Shown here in pieces: positions 33,855 through 45,729 of a DNA stretch of 64,000 nucleotides (the first letter of the stretch is position 1; every line of letters begins with the position of its first letter). This stretch comes from Orobanche coerulescens (taxonomy: Eukaryota; Streptophyta; Magnoliopsida; Lamiales; Orobanchaceae): positions 75,750,096-75,814,095 of the forward strand of contig CM065802.1 in NCBI GenBank assembly GCA_033398695.1, in the 5' to 3' direction. The translations under genes were made by a program, and so were the position numbers. The notes under the pieces are model-generated. The model was not told the origin of the DNA and did not search any database. It worked only from the letters and a program-made list of their open reading frames with translations.

Positions 33855-34659
33855 TCGCTTGACTTAATTTCATCGATCAAAGACGACGAAATCTCTAAAG
33901 CACAAAGTTGCCCGACAGTCCCAGGCAACAAAACCTCAATATCTAACTCGATCAAAGTCCACCGAAGCTCAGACTGAGACGTAAGGACCTCAAGTGTTCG
34001 CAACGCAATCGGTTTCCGACTCAAGGCGTCGGCCACGACGTTTGCCTTGCCCGGATGGTAAAGGATTTCGAGGTCGTAATCCTTAATCAGCTCTAACCAT
34101 CTCCTCTGCCTCATATTCAACTCCCGCTGAGTAAATATGTATTTCAGACTTTTATGATCGGTAAAAATCTGACATGCCGAGCCGAAAAGATAGTGACGCC
34201 AAATCTTGAGCGCAAAAGCATCGCCGCTAACTCCAAATCATGAGTAGGGTAGTTAAGCTCATATGGCCTCAACTGTCTCGACGCAAAGGCAATGGTCTTG
34301 CCGTCTCGCATCAATACGCACCCAAGACCCTGGCCCGAAGCATCGCTATAGACGGCAAAACCCTCGTTGCCGCACGGCAACGCCAAAACCGGGGCTGAAG
34401 TCAAGCGCCTCTTCACTCCTCAAAACTCGATCGCCTCTCGTCATTCCGCACGAACTTCTCGGACTTATGGAGCAACTGTGTAAGTGGCCGAGCCGCTTCG
34501 AGAAACCTCGACGAACCTACGGTAGTAGCCACCAAACCCAAGAAACTACGAATCTCCTTCACATTCTTGGCGGTGCCCAATCCAACATCGCCTCAATTTT
34601 CTGCGGATCCACACGGACTCCCTCTACCGAAATCACGTGACCCAAAAACATCACTTCCT
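33839..34659 (-). pseudogene. Element III RT connection and RNase H
   Basis: Pieces in two or more frames give the RNase H part: '[12 protein letters not shown]', '[30 protein letters not shown]' (first catalytic Asp in YSDAS), '[11 protein letters not shown]' (catalytic Glu), then, after frame changes at about 34210 and 34140, the 'FTDHKSLKY' region in degraded form, '[33 protein letters not shown]' (last Asp). RNase H removes the RNA template during reverse transcription. Frame changes are indels of one or a few bases. Confidence 0.82.
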
Positions 34660-35438
34660 TCACCCGAACTCACATTTCGAGAACTTCGCATAGAGTTGCT
34701 CGGTCCTCAAAATGTCTAACACTATCCGCAGATGATGGGCATGCTCTTCCTCATTCCTCGAATAGATAAGAATATCGTCAATGAAGACGACGACACACTT
34801 ATCCAAATACTCGATAAAGACTTTGTTCATCAACTGCATGAACACCGCCGGCGCATTAGTTAATCCGAAAGGCATAACTACAAACTCGTAATGTCCATAT
34901 CTCGTCCGAAAAGCTGTTTTCGGCACATCGGACTCCCTCACCCGGAGTTGATAGTACCCCGATTTCAAATCAATTTTCGAGAATACCGCAGCTCCCTGCA
35001 ACTGGTCAAACAAGTCATCGATTCTCGGCAAAGGATACTTGTTCTTGATGGTCACCTTGTTTAGTTCGCGATAGTTGATACACAAACGTAGTGAATCATC
35101 TTTCTTCCGCACAAACAGGACCGGTGCGCCCCAAGGCGAGGCGCTCGGTCGAACATACCCCGACTCAAGAAGCTCACTCAGCTGCTTCTTCAACTCTGAC
35201 ATCTCTGAAGGTGCCATGCGATACGGCGCCTTCGAAATAGGAGCCGCGCCTGGCTCTAACTCTATAGTAAACTCGACCTCACGATCCGGTGGCAATCCCG
35301 GTAACTCGTCAGGAAATACATCAGGAAACTCACTAACGACTGGAATCGACGAAAGCTCGACCCCACCATTATCACCTTCAAGGCGTAACACCAATAACCA
35401 GCACACCCCTTCCGCAGAGTTTCATCGCCTTCAAGGCG
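34660..35438 (-). pseudogene. Element III reverse transcriptase
   Basis: The open frame 34660-35406 covers most of the RT domain. The entry is '[20 protein letters not shown]', the fingers read '[24 protein letters not shown]', '[15 protein letters not shown]' carries the first catalytic Asp, '[12 protein letters not shown]' follows, and the active site is [11 protein letters not shown]. All catalytic aspartates are present. The C-terminal connection continues in another frame below 34660. The sequence between protease and RT changes frame near 35410-35440. RT copies the RNA to DNA in the virus-like particle. Confidence 0.9.
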
Positions 35439-36317
35439 TTAATAACGAACTGTTTCCCCTCTTTCGCCCTGCGAAAGAGTGTTGATCTTGTCCTCGGCTA
35501 ACATAGTGATGATTCTCGTGCGGTAGTTCATGATCGCGCCATGCCGCTCGAGCCAATCATCCCCTAGAATCAAATCCTCACCCTCGATACCCACGACAAT
35601 AAGGTTAGAGAGCCAAGCCCTCTCACAAATAATCACAGAACAGTCCCGGACTTCTCGATCACCGACAATTCTATCACCGCTAGGAAGTTTAACGATGAAA
35701 GGCTCACAAGGTGACAAGCAGTCGAGACTCAAACGGCGTACACACTCTAGAGAAATGAATGAATGCGTAGCACCCGAATCAAAAAGCACACTGACAGGAT
35801 GAGAATGGATATGAACAGTACCTGTCGCCACAGTAGCTGCCGGATCATCGGCCCTCCTCATCTCATAGATACGCGGCTGGGCAGAGCCGACACTGGAAGC
35901 TCCTCCTCTAACGGGCTGACCCCGACCCCTACCTCGACCGGCACTCGGTGGAGGCGGCGGAGCAAATGAGCCCTGGTTCACACTCGGCTCCAACGGTACT
36001 GATTGGGAAGAACGGGCGCCACGAAGCTGTTTGATCTGCTCACAAAAAGGGGCCTTGTGGCCTAGCTGTCCACAAGTATGACAGGTAAACTTCGGACGAG
36101 AACACTGTCGGCTCCTATGGCCATGCGTACCACGCTTAAAACATGTGGGCTCACGAGCGGGGTTCCGGCGGCACTCAAAGCTCCCAGAGAAACGAGCGGA
36201 ACCGCCCGATGTTATATTTGCAGCTTGAGATTTCTGCTGGCCTCCACTCTTGGGACCTGAATAATTTCCGCCCGAGTTCTGCTTCTTGCTCTCTGGAGCC
36301 TTATGGCTAGCCGTCAC
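35439..36317 (-). pseudogene. Element III gag C-terminus (zinc knuckles) and protease
   Basis: A 292-codon open frame has, in order, a Gly/Ser/Gln-rich linker, a degenerate first knuckle (CFKRGTHGHRSRQC), a good CCHC knuckle (CHTCGQLGHKAPFC), a Pro-rich run followed by a Gly-Arg-rich run, and the protease with FDSGATHSF and the C-terminal ILGDDWL. It is the same architecture as element I. It is open for its whole length; the frame to upstream gag is broken near 36320-36400 and to RT near 35439. Confidence 0.88.
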
Positions 36318-37018
36318 CGACTTATCATAAGCCAGAGCTCGACTCGATAATCCTTCAAGGTAGTACAGACGAGCCTGACATATAGTCCCGAATGGACAGT
36401 TTCATTCTCTGGAAAAATGGAAAATTTTGTCGCTCTCGGCGACAACTTGGGTCTTCACATAACTCCTTGTTAAAGTCGGCAATGGCACGAGATACGGGAT
36501 ATCCGTGGTTGAGCATCGTAGAAAGCATGCACTCGAGCTGTCGACCGGCCACGGACAATACTCGGTCTCCATCAATTCTTGAAATTCGGCCCATGAAGCC
36601 ACATGATCTTTGAGACCAACGGCCTCCCACCAATCCGTAGCATCTCCGTGAGAAAATATTGAGCAATAGGGACCTTACGGTCCTCGGGGCGCTTAGTAGC
36701 AAGAAGACTTTGGATATCTCCTTGATCCACCCTTCCCGGCCCGATCGGGTCCGAAGCTCCCGAAAACTGAGGAGGATGCATCTTGATGACATCCTGAAGC
36801 CAGCGATCCGCTCCGCCCCGATTAGCATGGGCCTGGTTGGGGTTCTGGACCACCTGAGCTATAGCCGCCATCTGGTTAACCATTTGCTGCATAACAGCCG
36901 CAATGCCAAGATCGGCGTGCTCCTGAGAAGAAGCATGACTATGACGGTCACCGTCTCGCTGGCTCCCGAAGAATGTGACGTGGCCGCCCCACCGGCTGCC
37001 CCACGTCCTCGACCGCGT

Positions 37019-37054
<36 letters not shown>

Positions 37055-37071
37055 TTACCTCCGGCGTCCAT
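36318..37071 (-). pseudogene. Element III gag N-terminal part, multiply frameshifted
   Basis: The start ATG is at 37069-37071, about 220 nt after the primer-binding site. An Arg-Gly repeat follows (residues 7-24), as in element I. Gag-domain text then appears in changing frames: 'QQMVNQMAAIAQVVQ' and 'DRWLQDVIKMHPPQFSGASDP' in one, 'RPEDRKVPIAQYFLT' in the same, 'ASWAEFQELMETEYCPW' in another. At least four frame changes occur in 750 nt, many beside CAG/CTG-type sites. They may be real or may be consensus errors. Confidence 0.8.
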
Positions 37072-37292
37072 ACTGGTGTTAAGAGATAACAGAAGTACAT
37101 TGATGATGAGTAAGGGAGGAAAAAGCAACTTCAACTCGAAAAGCAGAAATACAATGTAAGAAAACAAAGGACTGAGTAGGAAAACTTACGAGCACTGGAA
37201 GTACCGAGATGCTGGCAGCGGTGTGACGATGTGCAAACAAAACATGACTAGACCCAAATAACCAACAAGCCTAGGTATCCATAAACCTAGAT

Positions 37293-37304
37293 GCTCCGAT
37301 ACCA
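37293..37304 (-). other. Primer-binding site of element III
   Basis: TGGTATCGGAGC on the minus strand lies 5 nt inside the 5' LTR boundary at 37310, equal to the sites of elements I and II. Confidence 0.87.
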
Positions 37305-37309
37305 TTTTC

Positions 37310-39553
37310 TGTAACACCCCGAGATATTCGGAATATGTTACAGCGCCGTAGACCCCTACATGGGACCTACCAGGCTACAATAGAAAAACTCCACTCGACT
37401 AACCATCTTGGTTAGCGAGGATAAACAATTAAATAATATGACATATAAAGATATGCCCGAGCAACCGGCAAAATAAGCATCAACCAACAACGTGACAATT
37501 TAAAGCAATACAATACGGAGTTTGAAACAAAAAGCCTAAGTACTCGCGAGTACAATCTATAAGTTTAAAACTGTGGGAACAACCATATCGAAATGGACAG
37601 AGGAAATAAATAGACCCAAATGCACATGTCAACGACCCTGGACAACATCCTCATACTGTCCTGGTGCTCGCTCGTCCGGATAATCATAACCTGAAATCCA
37701 TAACAAGAATTTCCCCAAAACGGGTCCCCAAAGGGGTTAGCAATTACGCTAGTACAAGTAATCAAGGCAAACCAAACGCTTACACATTTCATAGTGCATG
37801 TACCAATATCGTTTCAAAAATCAAAACTAGACATGTCTTTTCCAGAAAATAAACAGTCAAACAATTAGCCTTGGGAACAGAGTAATATCATAGATTCCCG
37901 CACGAGGCCTCTAAGGACCCTCCCGCACTGGCTATATCACAAAACAAAACACGCACATGCATCGCCTTGGGAACAGAGTAATATCATAGATTCCCGCCCG
38001 AGGCCTCTAAGGACCCTCCCGAACTGGCTAGCTAAACAAACTCGTGAAATCCAGGCGGCGGATAGATTTCCCTCCTTGACCCCGTCGGGCCAACACGAGG
38101 TGAGTTACACACAAGTAATATACATCACCATTTCATGTTAAGCTTAAAGGTTTCCAAAAAAATACTTGCCTTGAATAAGAGACGGCTCAATGAACGGAAG
38201 GAAAACACCGACGACCGATAGGAGCCGATAATCACGAACCTAACGATACGAAGAACACAATCACTACCAATTCTAACTAAATACGGAATTGGAAACACCC
38301 GAAAACCCTCCTACGATTTATGTGTATTCGTATCAAACAACGACGAGGGCGGATCGCAACCAAACCCTCTCGATTATGTAAATATCACAAAATACATCAT
38401 GAGTTCGTAGGAGAACAAGAACAATGACGAGATTAATCATAATCAACAAGGATTAATCAACAATACGAAGCAAATCGAACAATACACCCGAAAATCCCCA
38501 AATCCTCCAAGGTAGGTTATAAGAGATTTTACCTTGATTTGAAGATGAACGATGGATGATTAGTGATAGGTGGATGGTATGATACTTGAATGTGCTCTTA
38601 CAATGGAGTTTGGATCGAAATCGGTCGAACCCTAGCTCAAGTCGTCGCTCCCGTCGCGAAAAGGAAAGAGAGAAGTGAGAAATGAGGAAAATCGGGCCGC
38701 CGCCGGTTTATATATGGCAGTGTTACGGCCGTAACACACCCCACATACGGCCGTAACACGGGAACATTACGGCCGTAACACAACTCTCTTACGGCCGAAT
38801 CGCCTCTGGAAAGAACTGGTAAAATTTACTGACGACACTTACGGCCGTATCAAAACACCATTACGGCCGTATCAATACTTACGGCCGTAACTCTAGCATG
38901 TTACGCCCGTAACCCCACTGGAATCAAGTGCGTAAAACGAACTCATATTACGGCCGTATAAGGGAAACTTACGGCCGTAACTCTCAAGCATTACGGCCGT
39001 AATAATGCGGCTTACGGCCGTAACATAGCCTGAGACAAAGAAGAAGAAAATCAATCACTTCTCGACGAGGAAATGATCGGGAAGTAACGAGACGTATCTG
39101 CTACCAACCGATATACTTCCAATGATTCACGCCAACGACAAAGATATAAAATGAAACCGTGATTCCGAATGTCCGAAGGTCATGAACAACAAAGATAACA
39201 AGAATACCCTAAACTTGGGAAAATTACGAAATGGCCCAAACGTTCACAAAACCGCGATATGACGTCGGATTAACAAACCGAAACTCACGATACGAACAAC
39301 TCAACTTTACGAACTCGTGAAACCAAAGGAATTAGAAAAGTGAACGAGTTCTACGAGAATCGAACGTCCGTGCCATAATACATGACATAAAACGGAATAA
39401 TATCAAAACATCACCAAGATCATCCCCGATGGAGAAACTCCGAGAATAACATAGATTCAAAATGTCGACATGGTTACAAGCGAGCTACCAAAAATAAAAA
39501 TACACCAAAACGGGAATATCGGACAAAGAAGAAAAAAAAATGCGGATATTACA
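37310..39553 (-). mobile_element. Element III 5' LTR (right copy)
   Basis: This 2244-bp LTR has U3 from 39553, the TACGGCCGTA array at about 38716-39022, TATATAAAC at about 38704-38713, the tandem repeat at 37868-38105 and the hairpin at 37726-37736. The left copy differs at a limited number of sites, most of them CAG/CTG/CCGG. Confidence 0.94.
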
Positions 39554-40600
39554 TAATCGATATGGAGCAATTGTAAATTACCAAAGGAGGAATATTTCGC
39601 TGATCGCTGATGATGGCTCCGAAGTACTGTTTGAAGGATGGAAACCAGGAACCTCAGGAAAGTTGATCAAAGCAATGAAAGCTGTCAAATTGTTGAAACA
39701 GGGCTGTATCGGGTACTGGTGCTATGCAATGAAGAAAGAAGACGAAATTGTGGAACTTTCATCCATTCCTGTTGTGAACGAATTTCCAGATGTATTTCCT
39801 GACGAGTTACCTGGGCTACCTCCACGAAGGGATGTAGAATTTACCATTGAGCCGGAACCCGAGCTACACCAATTTCTAAGGCGCCGTATCGTATGGCACC
39901 TACTGAAATGTATGAACTGAAGAAGCAGCTGGAGGAGTTACTGGACAAGGGCTATATTCAGCCAAGCGTTTCACCCTGAGGAGCGCCAGTTCTTTTTGTC
40001 CGAAAGAAGGATGGATCGCTTCGACTGTGTATTGACTATCGAGAGCTGAATAAGATGACGATTAACAACAAGTATCCGTTGCCACGGATTGATGATCTGT
40101 TTGACCAGTTGCAAGGAGCAACAGTGTTTTCAAAAATCGATCTGAGATCAGGATACCATCAGCTGAGGATTAAGAAATTTGATGTTCCAAAGTCAGCATT
40201 CAGAACTCGCTACGGACACTATGAGTTTGTAGTGATGCCATTTGGTCTCACTAATGCACCTGCTGTATTCATGCAGTTGATGAACCGAGTGTTCATCGAA
40301 TATTTTGATAAATTTGTGGTCGTGTTCATTGATGACATTCTGGTATATTCTAAGAACCCGGAAGAGCATGCACAGCATTTGCGGATTGTACTAGAACTTT
40401 TGAGAAGCGAGCAACTGTACGCCAAACTCTCTAAGTGTGAATTCTGGATAAAAGAAGTAATGTTCCTCGGTCATGTGGTATCAGCAGAAGGAGTCCGAGT
40501 AGATCCGCAGAAAATCGAAGCAATTATGGATTGGAAACCTCCAAAGAACATGAAAGAAGTCCGAAGTTTCTTATGACTTGCTGGGTATTATCGTCGGTTC
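39554..40600 (+). pseudogene. Element I reverse transcriptase
   Basis: The sequence continues the element I frame after element III. '[16 protein letters not shown]' is followed by a frame change at about 39868, '[24 protein letters not shown]', '[15 protein letters not shown]', '[12 protein letters not shown]' and the active site [11 protein letters not shown]. In-frame TGA codons replace a Trp in the 'SP-W-GAP' motif (39977-39979) and a Gly in 'FLGLAGYY' (40574-40576). All catalytic aspartates remain. The piece is closely related to the element III RT, so the two are different copies of related Tekay families. Confidence 0.9.
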
Positions 40601-41155
40601 GTGGAAGGGTTTTCCAAAATCTCCCGCCCACTTACTCGACTCCTGCAGAAAACTCAAAAGTTCGAGTGGAACGAGTCGTGTCAGACTAGTTTTGACGAAT
40701 TAAAGAAGAGATTGACGACGGCACCGATTCTATCACTTCCACAGGGGACTGGAGGATTCATAGTTTACAGTGATGCTTCGAACCAAGGACTCGGATGCGT
40801 ATTAATGCAGAATGACAAGGTGATCGCTTATGCTTCACGGCAGCTGAAACCTTATGAAGTGAATTACCCAACACATGATTTGGAGCTAGCAGCAGTAGTT
40901 TTTGCTTTGAAGATCTGGAGGCATTATCTGTACGGGACTCACTGTCAGATCTTTACGGATCACAAGAGTCTCAAATACATCTTCAGTCAGAAGGAATTGA
41001 ACATGCGGCAAAGGAGATGGTTAGAGCTGATTAAGGACTATGACTTGGAGATTTTGTATCATCCAGGCAAAGCGAATGTAGTAGCCGATGCACTCAGCCG
41101 CAAGCCTGTTTCTATTCAGATGCTAGAGACACTGACCTCCCAACTTAGACTTTAA
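40601..41155 (+). pseudogene. Element I RNase H
   Basis: A 184-codon open frame covers the complete RNase H region: '[18 protein letters not shown]' (first Asp), '[25 protein letters not shown]' (Glu), '[12 protein letters not shown]' (Asp), '[31 protein letters not shown]' (last Asp). It ends at a TAA at 41153-41155 in the linker to integrase. All four catalytic acids are present. Confidence 0.9.
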
Positions 41156-41161
41156 CGAGAG

Positions 41162-42133
41162 ATGATTCGAGAAGGAATTGAAGTGTGGTTACAAAGAGTC
41201 CAAGGACAACTGTGCATAATGGAATTAACTTCATCATTAACCGAAGAAATCAAATCTAGACAGGCGGATGATCCTCTAATGATTCGGTTACGTGATGAAG
41301 TAATCAAGGGAAAGGCCCCCGGATTCCTAATTCATGATGATGGAATTTTGAGATTCCAGAACCGACTCTGCGTTCCTAATATCGATGTTCTGAAACAGAC
41401 GATTATGAAAGAAGCTCACAGTTCGCCCTATTCTATCCACCCGGGCACCAGTAAAATGTACAAGGACTTGAAGCAAAATTTCTGGTGGGGCAACATGAAG
41501 AAAGATGTAGCGGACTATGTTTCGAAATGCTTGACTTGTCAGCAGGTTAAGATCGAGCATCAACGGCCTGCCGGAATGTTGAAGCCACTCCCGATTCCTG
41601 AATAGAAGTGGGAGGACATATCGATGGACTTTATCACTAGTATGCCAAGGACCAAGACGGGAATGAACATGATATGGGTGATAGTTGATCGTTTAACCAA
41701 ATCAGCTCATTTCCTAGGCATTAAGGACACATGGGGACCAGAGAAATTGGCGCGAGTATTTATTTCGGAGATAGTTTGATTGCATGGTACGCCGAAAACC
41801 ATTGTTTCTGATCAAGACGGACGTTTTGTATCTCACTTATGGAAAGCAGTTCATAAGGCCTTAGGGACCGAATTGAACTTCAGCACAGCTTATCACCCAT
41901 AGACTGATGGACAGTCAGAGAGGACTATTCAAATAGTGGAAGATATGCTGAGGGCTTGTGCCTTAGATTGGTCAACTAATTGGGAAGTTCACTTACCGTT
42001 GATTGAATTTACCTACAATAATAGTTGGCATGCTTCCATTAAGATGGCACCGTTTGAGGCATTATACGGGAGGAGATGTAGATCGCCCCTATGTTGGGAT
42101 GATTCATCAGACTTGATCGGGACAGAACCATAG
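41162..42133 (+). pseudogene. Element I integrase, zinc finger and catalytic core
   Basis: The HHCC region ('AHSSPYSIHPG', 'YVSKCLTCQQVK') is followed by 'WEDISMDFITSMPR' (first Asp), '[15 protein letters not shown]' (second Asp) and 'DGQSERTIQ' with the core's last Glu, then '[25 protein letters not shown]'. In-frame stops occur at 41603-41605 (TAG for Trp), 41777-41779 (TGA for Arg), 41900-41902 (TAG for Gln) and 42131-42133 (TAG). Three of these fit C-to-T or G-to-A decay of methylated DNA. The protein is dead in this copy. Confidence 0.9.
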
Positions 42134-42667
42134 ATGATCGTACAGACTCGAGAGAAGATAGCCTTGATTCGTGAAAGGCTGTTAACCGCCCAAAGTCGCC
42201 AGAAATCTTACGCAGACGTACATCGTCGCCCATTGGAGTTCAGTACTGGAGACCACGTACTGTTGAAGGTTTCTCCTACTCGGGGGATCTTCCGTTTTGG
42301 AAGGAAAGGAAAGCTGAGTCTGAGATATATCGGACCATTTGAGATCCTTGAGAGAGTTGGAGAGTTAGCATACAGATTGGCATTGCCGCCGTCATTGTGC
42401 CATGTTCATAACGTGTTCCACGTATCCCAGTTACGGAGGTATATACCAGATCCTAGTCATGTCATTGATTTCAGCGAGATCAAAGTTGCTCAAGATGGGA
42501 GGTTTGAGGAAAGACCGGTCAAGATACTCGAGAGTCGAGTTAAGCAGTTGAGGAACAAACCAATCGTTTTGGTCAAAGTTCAATGGTCACGCCATGGAGT
42601 GGAAGAAGCCACATGGGAAATAGAAGATGGCATGAAGTCCAGATATCCCGAGTTATTTCCGTCTTGA
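42134..42667 (+). pseudogene. Element I integrase C-terminus with chromodomain-like tail
   Basis: The 177-codon frame includes 'GDHVLLKVSPTRGIFRFGRKGKLSLRYIGPFEILERVG' (GPF/Y module), 'CHVHNVFHVSQLRRY' and the tail 'VQWSRHGVEEATWEIEDGMKSRYPELF'. It stops at 42665-42667. A short purine-rich stretch follows before the 3' LTR, serving as polypurine tract. This tail puts the element in the chromovirus group, most like Tekay/Del. Confidence 0.88.
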
Positions 42668-42702
42668 GTTTCGGGACGAAACTCCTTTTTAGTAGGAGAG
42701 TA

Positions 42703-45051
42703 TGTAATATCCGGATTTATTACTGTGTATTTTACCTGTATTCGAACCCTGTATTATTCGGATTTGTGGTTTTGATTATTGGAGTATGATATTTCTTGCA
42801 TTGGCATCCTTTTACTTAAGTATAACTTCATGCAAAATTTCTCATGCAAACTCGTGATAGCGCACGCTAAGAATGTAGCTTAACGCGCGCTATCGGGCTA
42901 TTACTAGCGCACACTATGCATGTAGGAGTTGCGTGCGCTAAGAACTCAATTATTGAGCGGGACGGCTAGCACATGCGCCAGCCGGGACATGGGTCCGGAT
43001 AAGATTCCCGCGGATGAACCTGGACAGTTCTGAAGTCAACTCTTATTAGCGCACGCTAAGGAAAGCTTAGTAGCGTGCGCTAACTTGTTAAAATGCAGAA
43101 TATTATAAATGGGACAACAACCGTTTTGGCTTTCATTTCTTTCGCCCATTCTTCATCCTTGAGAGGCCAGAGAGCTTTAATCACCCCTCTAACACACTTA
43201 GAACATATATTAGTGATCCTTGAATATTGGTTATCACTTGGGAGTAATCATTGAAGAGAAGTAACACCTTAGAGTAGCACATAACCAACCGGAGTCGGAT
43301 TCTACCTTGTGGTTCAGTGATTTCGGCATATTAAGGTATGTTCAACCTATCACCAGTCTTAGATTTGGATTCCAAGGGATATGATGATCATGTTAACGAG
43401 ATATTGAATTTCATTAGTGAATTATTCAACAACATCATGTTTAGAAGATTGGAATGTCTACAATTACGATATTATTGTTAGAACCTTGAAGTCAGAATCC
43501 TAGTACTTCAAATGATGAGAGGAACATTCTAAAGTTAACAATTCGTATGATTTATATTATCTTTGTGATCATGAATTGGAGGTGATGTTATAAGAACTTA
43601 AAGGAAGAATCATCTTAGGAAATATTCTTTCGTATAAGATGGAATTGTTAGTTCACCTCAAGATGAAGTCTGAATATGTATAATGATAGTAGAATCTAAT
43701 ACATCAACCGGAGATCACCAACTTCGCATGAGAATTGTAATCAAGATGGATTATGGTGTTATGACGATTATACGTATGTTTGCATCTTGAAGTTGTTATT
43801 ATCCTTGAGATCATTCATAAGGGTTATGAACATAACATGAAGTCAGATAACAAACATCAGATCACTGAGGAATTTGCTTACTTCATCACCTTTTGTATAA
43901 TCACGCCTCCAGTGAACTGCCATGCACTCTTAGCGTGCGCTAAGCTACGTTAATTAACGTGCGCTATCGTGTATGTTTAGCGTACGCCACATTTGCAACT
44001 TAGCGTGCGCTAAGTCATTAGGCGAGTCAGTTGGCTGACCAGTGAGGTACTGACCGTGCATGGTTAGCGTACGCTAGGCTGTGTGTATTGCGTGCGCTAA
44101 CGAGTAGCATTAACGTACGCTACATAGGATGCGTAGCGTGCGTTAATCTATCCAGACAGATTACATATTAAGGACTTCCTACCGTAATTGTTGAATTGTT
44201 AGACGTTCGTACGGCATGAAATGAATTCTGTGCTATTTATTTTGTTAAGGTTCGAGCTTAACACGTGATTGATCGAAGGGGACAACCTTCGAGTATTTTG
44301 ATATTCGTGGAAGTTTATTCTTGTCAATGAACCGAGGCAAGTACTCTAATTAGAATTGTTTATATTATGACAATTATGATGTGATTGTATCGTGCAAATA
44401 TGTTGTGAATATATGTACACCATGCGTTGATCCGACGGGAATCATCATGGAAATCTATAGCTGTGTGCACTGGATCGTTGGACAGGTAGTTCCACCATGT
44501 GTTGGTCCGACGGGATCATCATGGGAATCTATAGCTGTGTGCGCTGGATCGTTGGAATACCATCAGTATGTTGAAACTGTTATGATATGACATGTGTTGT
44601 GGATATTCTCGTTGGAGAAACTTGTTATGATATAATTGTTGATTATATCACTGTTGTATGATTATTGTACTTGTACTAGCATCGTTGTGCTAACCCCTTC
44701 GGGGGTGAACATTTGTGTATGTTCAGGATCCAGGAGAGCGGGGAAACAACCACTGGAGATGCATGACGACGAGGGTGCAGAGTGATGTTCCGACCGGGTT
44801 TACTGTCTGTTATTTGTTGGTTATTTTAATAAGTACTCGAGTACGTCGTCGATTTATAATGTTTGGATTTTAGTGATGTAATAATAACTCTTCTTGGAAT
44901 ATTTGTAATTTCGGTTTGAACCTGGCCATTGAATTTTATTTCGTAAATTTCATAAATCGTATTCATGTCATTTCCTTTATTCAGCCTTGTAAATTCTTAT
45001 GTAAAGGATTTACGGCGCTGTAATATTCCTGAATATATCGGGGGTGTTACA
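42703..45051 (+). mobile_element. Element I 3' LTR
   Basis: This 2349-bp LTR matches 16331-18678 along its whole length. It carries the U3 palindrome array (about 42859-43087), TATA box (about 43104-43112), two downstream quartets (about 43929-44146), the 75-bp tandem repeat (about 44416-44560) and the UUCG hairpin (44693-44706). It ends GGTGTTACA followed by GGTTG. Confidence 0.94.
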
Positions 45052-45341
45052 GGTTGCCTCGTTAAAAACCTTAACTAAGAAAACTCGGTGGGAAAAAACT
45101 TAGAAAGGGAGAAATAGTACAACCATTTGGTCTTCAGGACCTTTTGACCTTCAGGGTCGACATAATCTTCAAACTGATTTAAAAGTTATCACTTCTCCCC
45201 CTCAAGATAACATTCTTGCACTCCAATACCATGAATATAATTTTCAGACATGGAGAGATTTAGTGAATAAATCTACTAGATTATCATTATTGCACTTTTG
45301 AAGCTCGTGTGGAAATAAATTTCATCTTACTTGCCCAAACA

Positions 45342-45729
45342 TTATATGCAACACATAAATGGAGAATATTTATCATCATAATAAATAGGCAGTATGAGAA
45401 CAAATATGAGATCATAATCCCTAATAGCCATCAATATCGAATCTCGATCTCTTTCATGTAATAAACCAATATGGTTAACACCATTCCACATTCTCCTTCT
45501 TGGAGAAATATTAAATTTTGCTAGCATGTTAACTTCAATTTGTATATCAGGCCTGATGATGTAATGCTTCAATAGCATACAAGTACGGAACTTCTGGTCC
45601 TCTTATATCTTTGTTATTTTCTTGAGATCTATATGAGTCGGTAGCCACTTCAAGTGGTAAGACAACCTTTAGGTAGCTAAATGGATAAAAACTTTCCATC
45701 ATATATGCTCGATCTACAAGTCGAGACAA
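45342..45729 (-). pseudogene. Copia RT end and RNase H start, remnant
   Basis: Two overlapping short frames show copia-type motifs: 'SRLVDRAYMMESFYPF', 'RGPEVPYLYAIEAL', 'YIIRPDIQIEVNMLAKFNISPRRRMWNGV'. They correspond to the C-terminal RT connection and the entry to RNase H in Ale-type elements. Frames are broken by stops and deletions, and the catalytic YVDD region is not readable upstream. Confidence 0.7.

Larger units (their letters stand above)
30171..39553 (-). mobile_element. Element III: Tekay-type Ty3/gypsy retrotransposon
   Basis: LTRs at 30171-32420 (3' copy) and 37310-39553 (5' copy) have the TGTAACACC...GGATATTACA ends, with perfect TAATC target duplications (30166-30170 and 39554-39558). 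A primer-binding site is at 37293-37304. Minus-strand coding order is gag, protease, RT, RNase H, integrase, chromodomain-like tail. The full length is 9383 bp. It is younger than element I because it sits inside it. Frames are interrupted by small indels, some of which may be sequencing errors. The LTR palindrome is TACGGCCGTA, different from elements I and II. Confidence 0.96.
16331..45051 (+). mobile_element. Element I: Tekay-type Ty3/gypsy retrotransposon (interrupted twice)
   Basis: Two LTRs (16331-18678 and 42703-45051) begin TGTAATATC and end GGTGTTACA, and GGTTG lies on both sides (16326-16330 and 45052-45056). A primer-binding site follows the 5' LTR. The coding order gag, protease, RT, RNase H, integrase, chromodomain-like tail is that of Ty3/gypsy chromoviruses. 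Without elements II and III it would be about 9.6 kb. Many stops and frameshifts make it non-autonomous now. It inserted into a copia element; the empty site is seen in the paralogue at 61874-61878. Confidence 0.95.

Noticed and set aside
35075..35485. Plus-strand open frames across element III pol (also 34263-34640, 33102-33533, 36659-37159)
   Set aside because: They are antisense shadows of the gag-pol frames.
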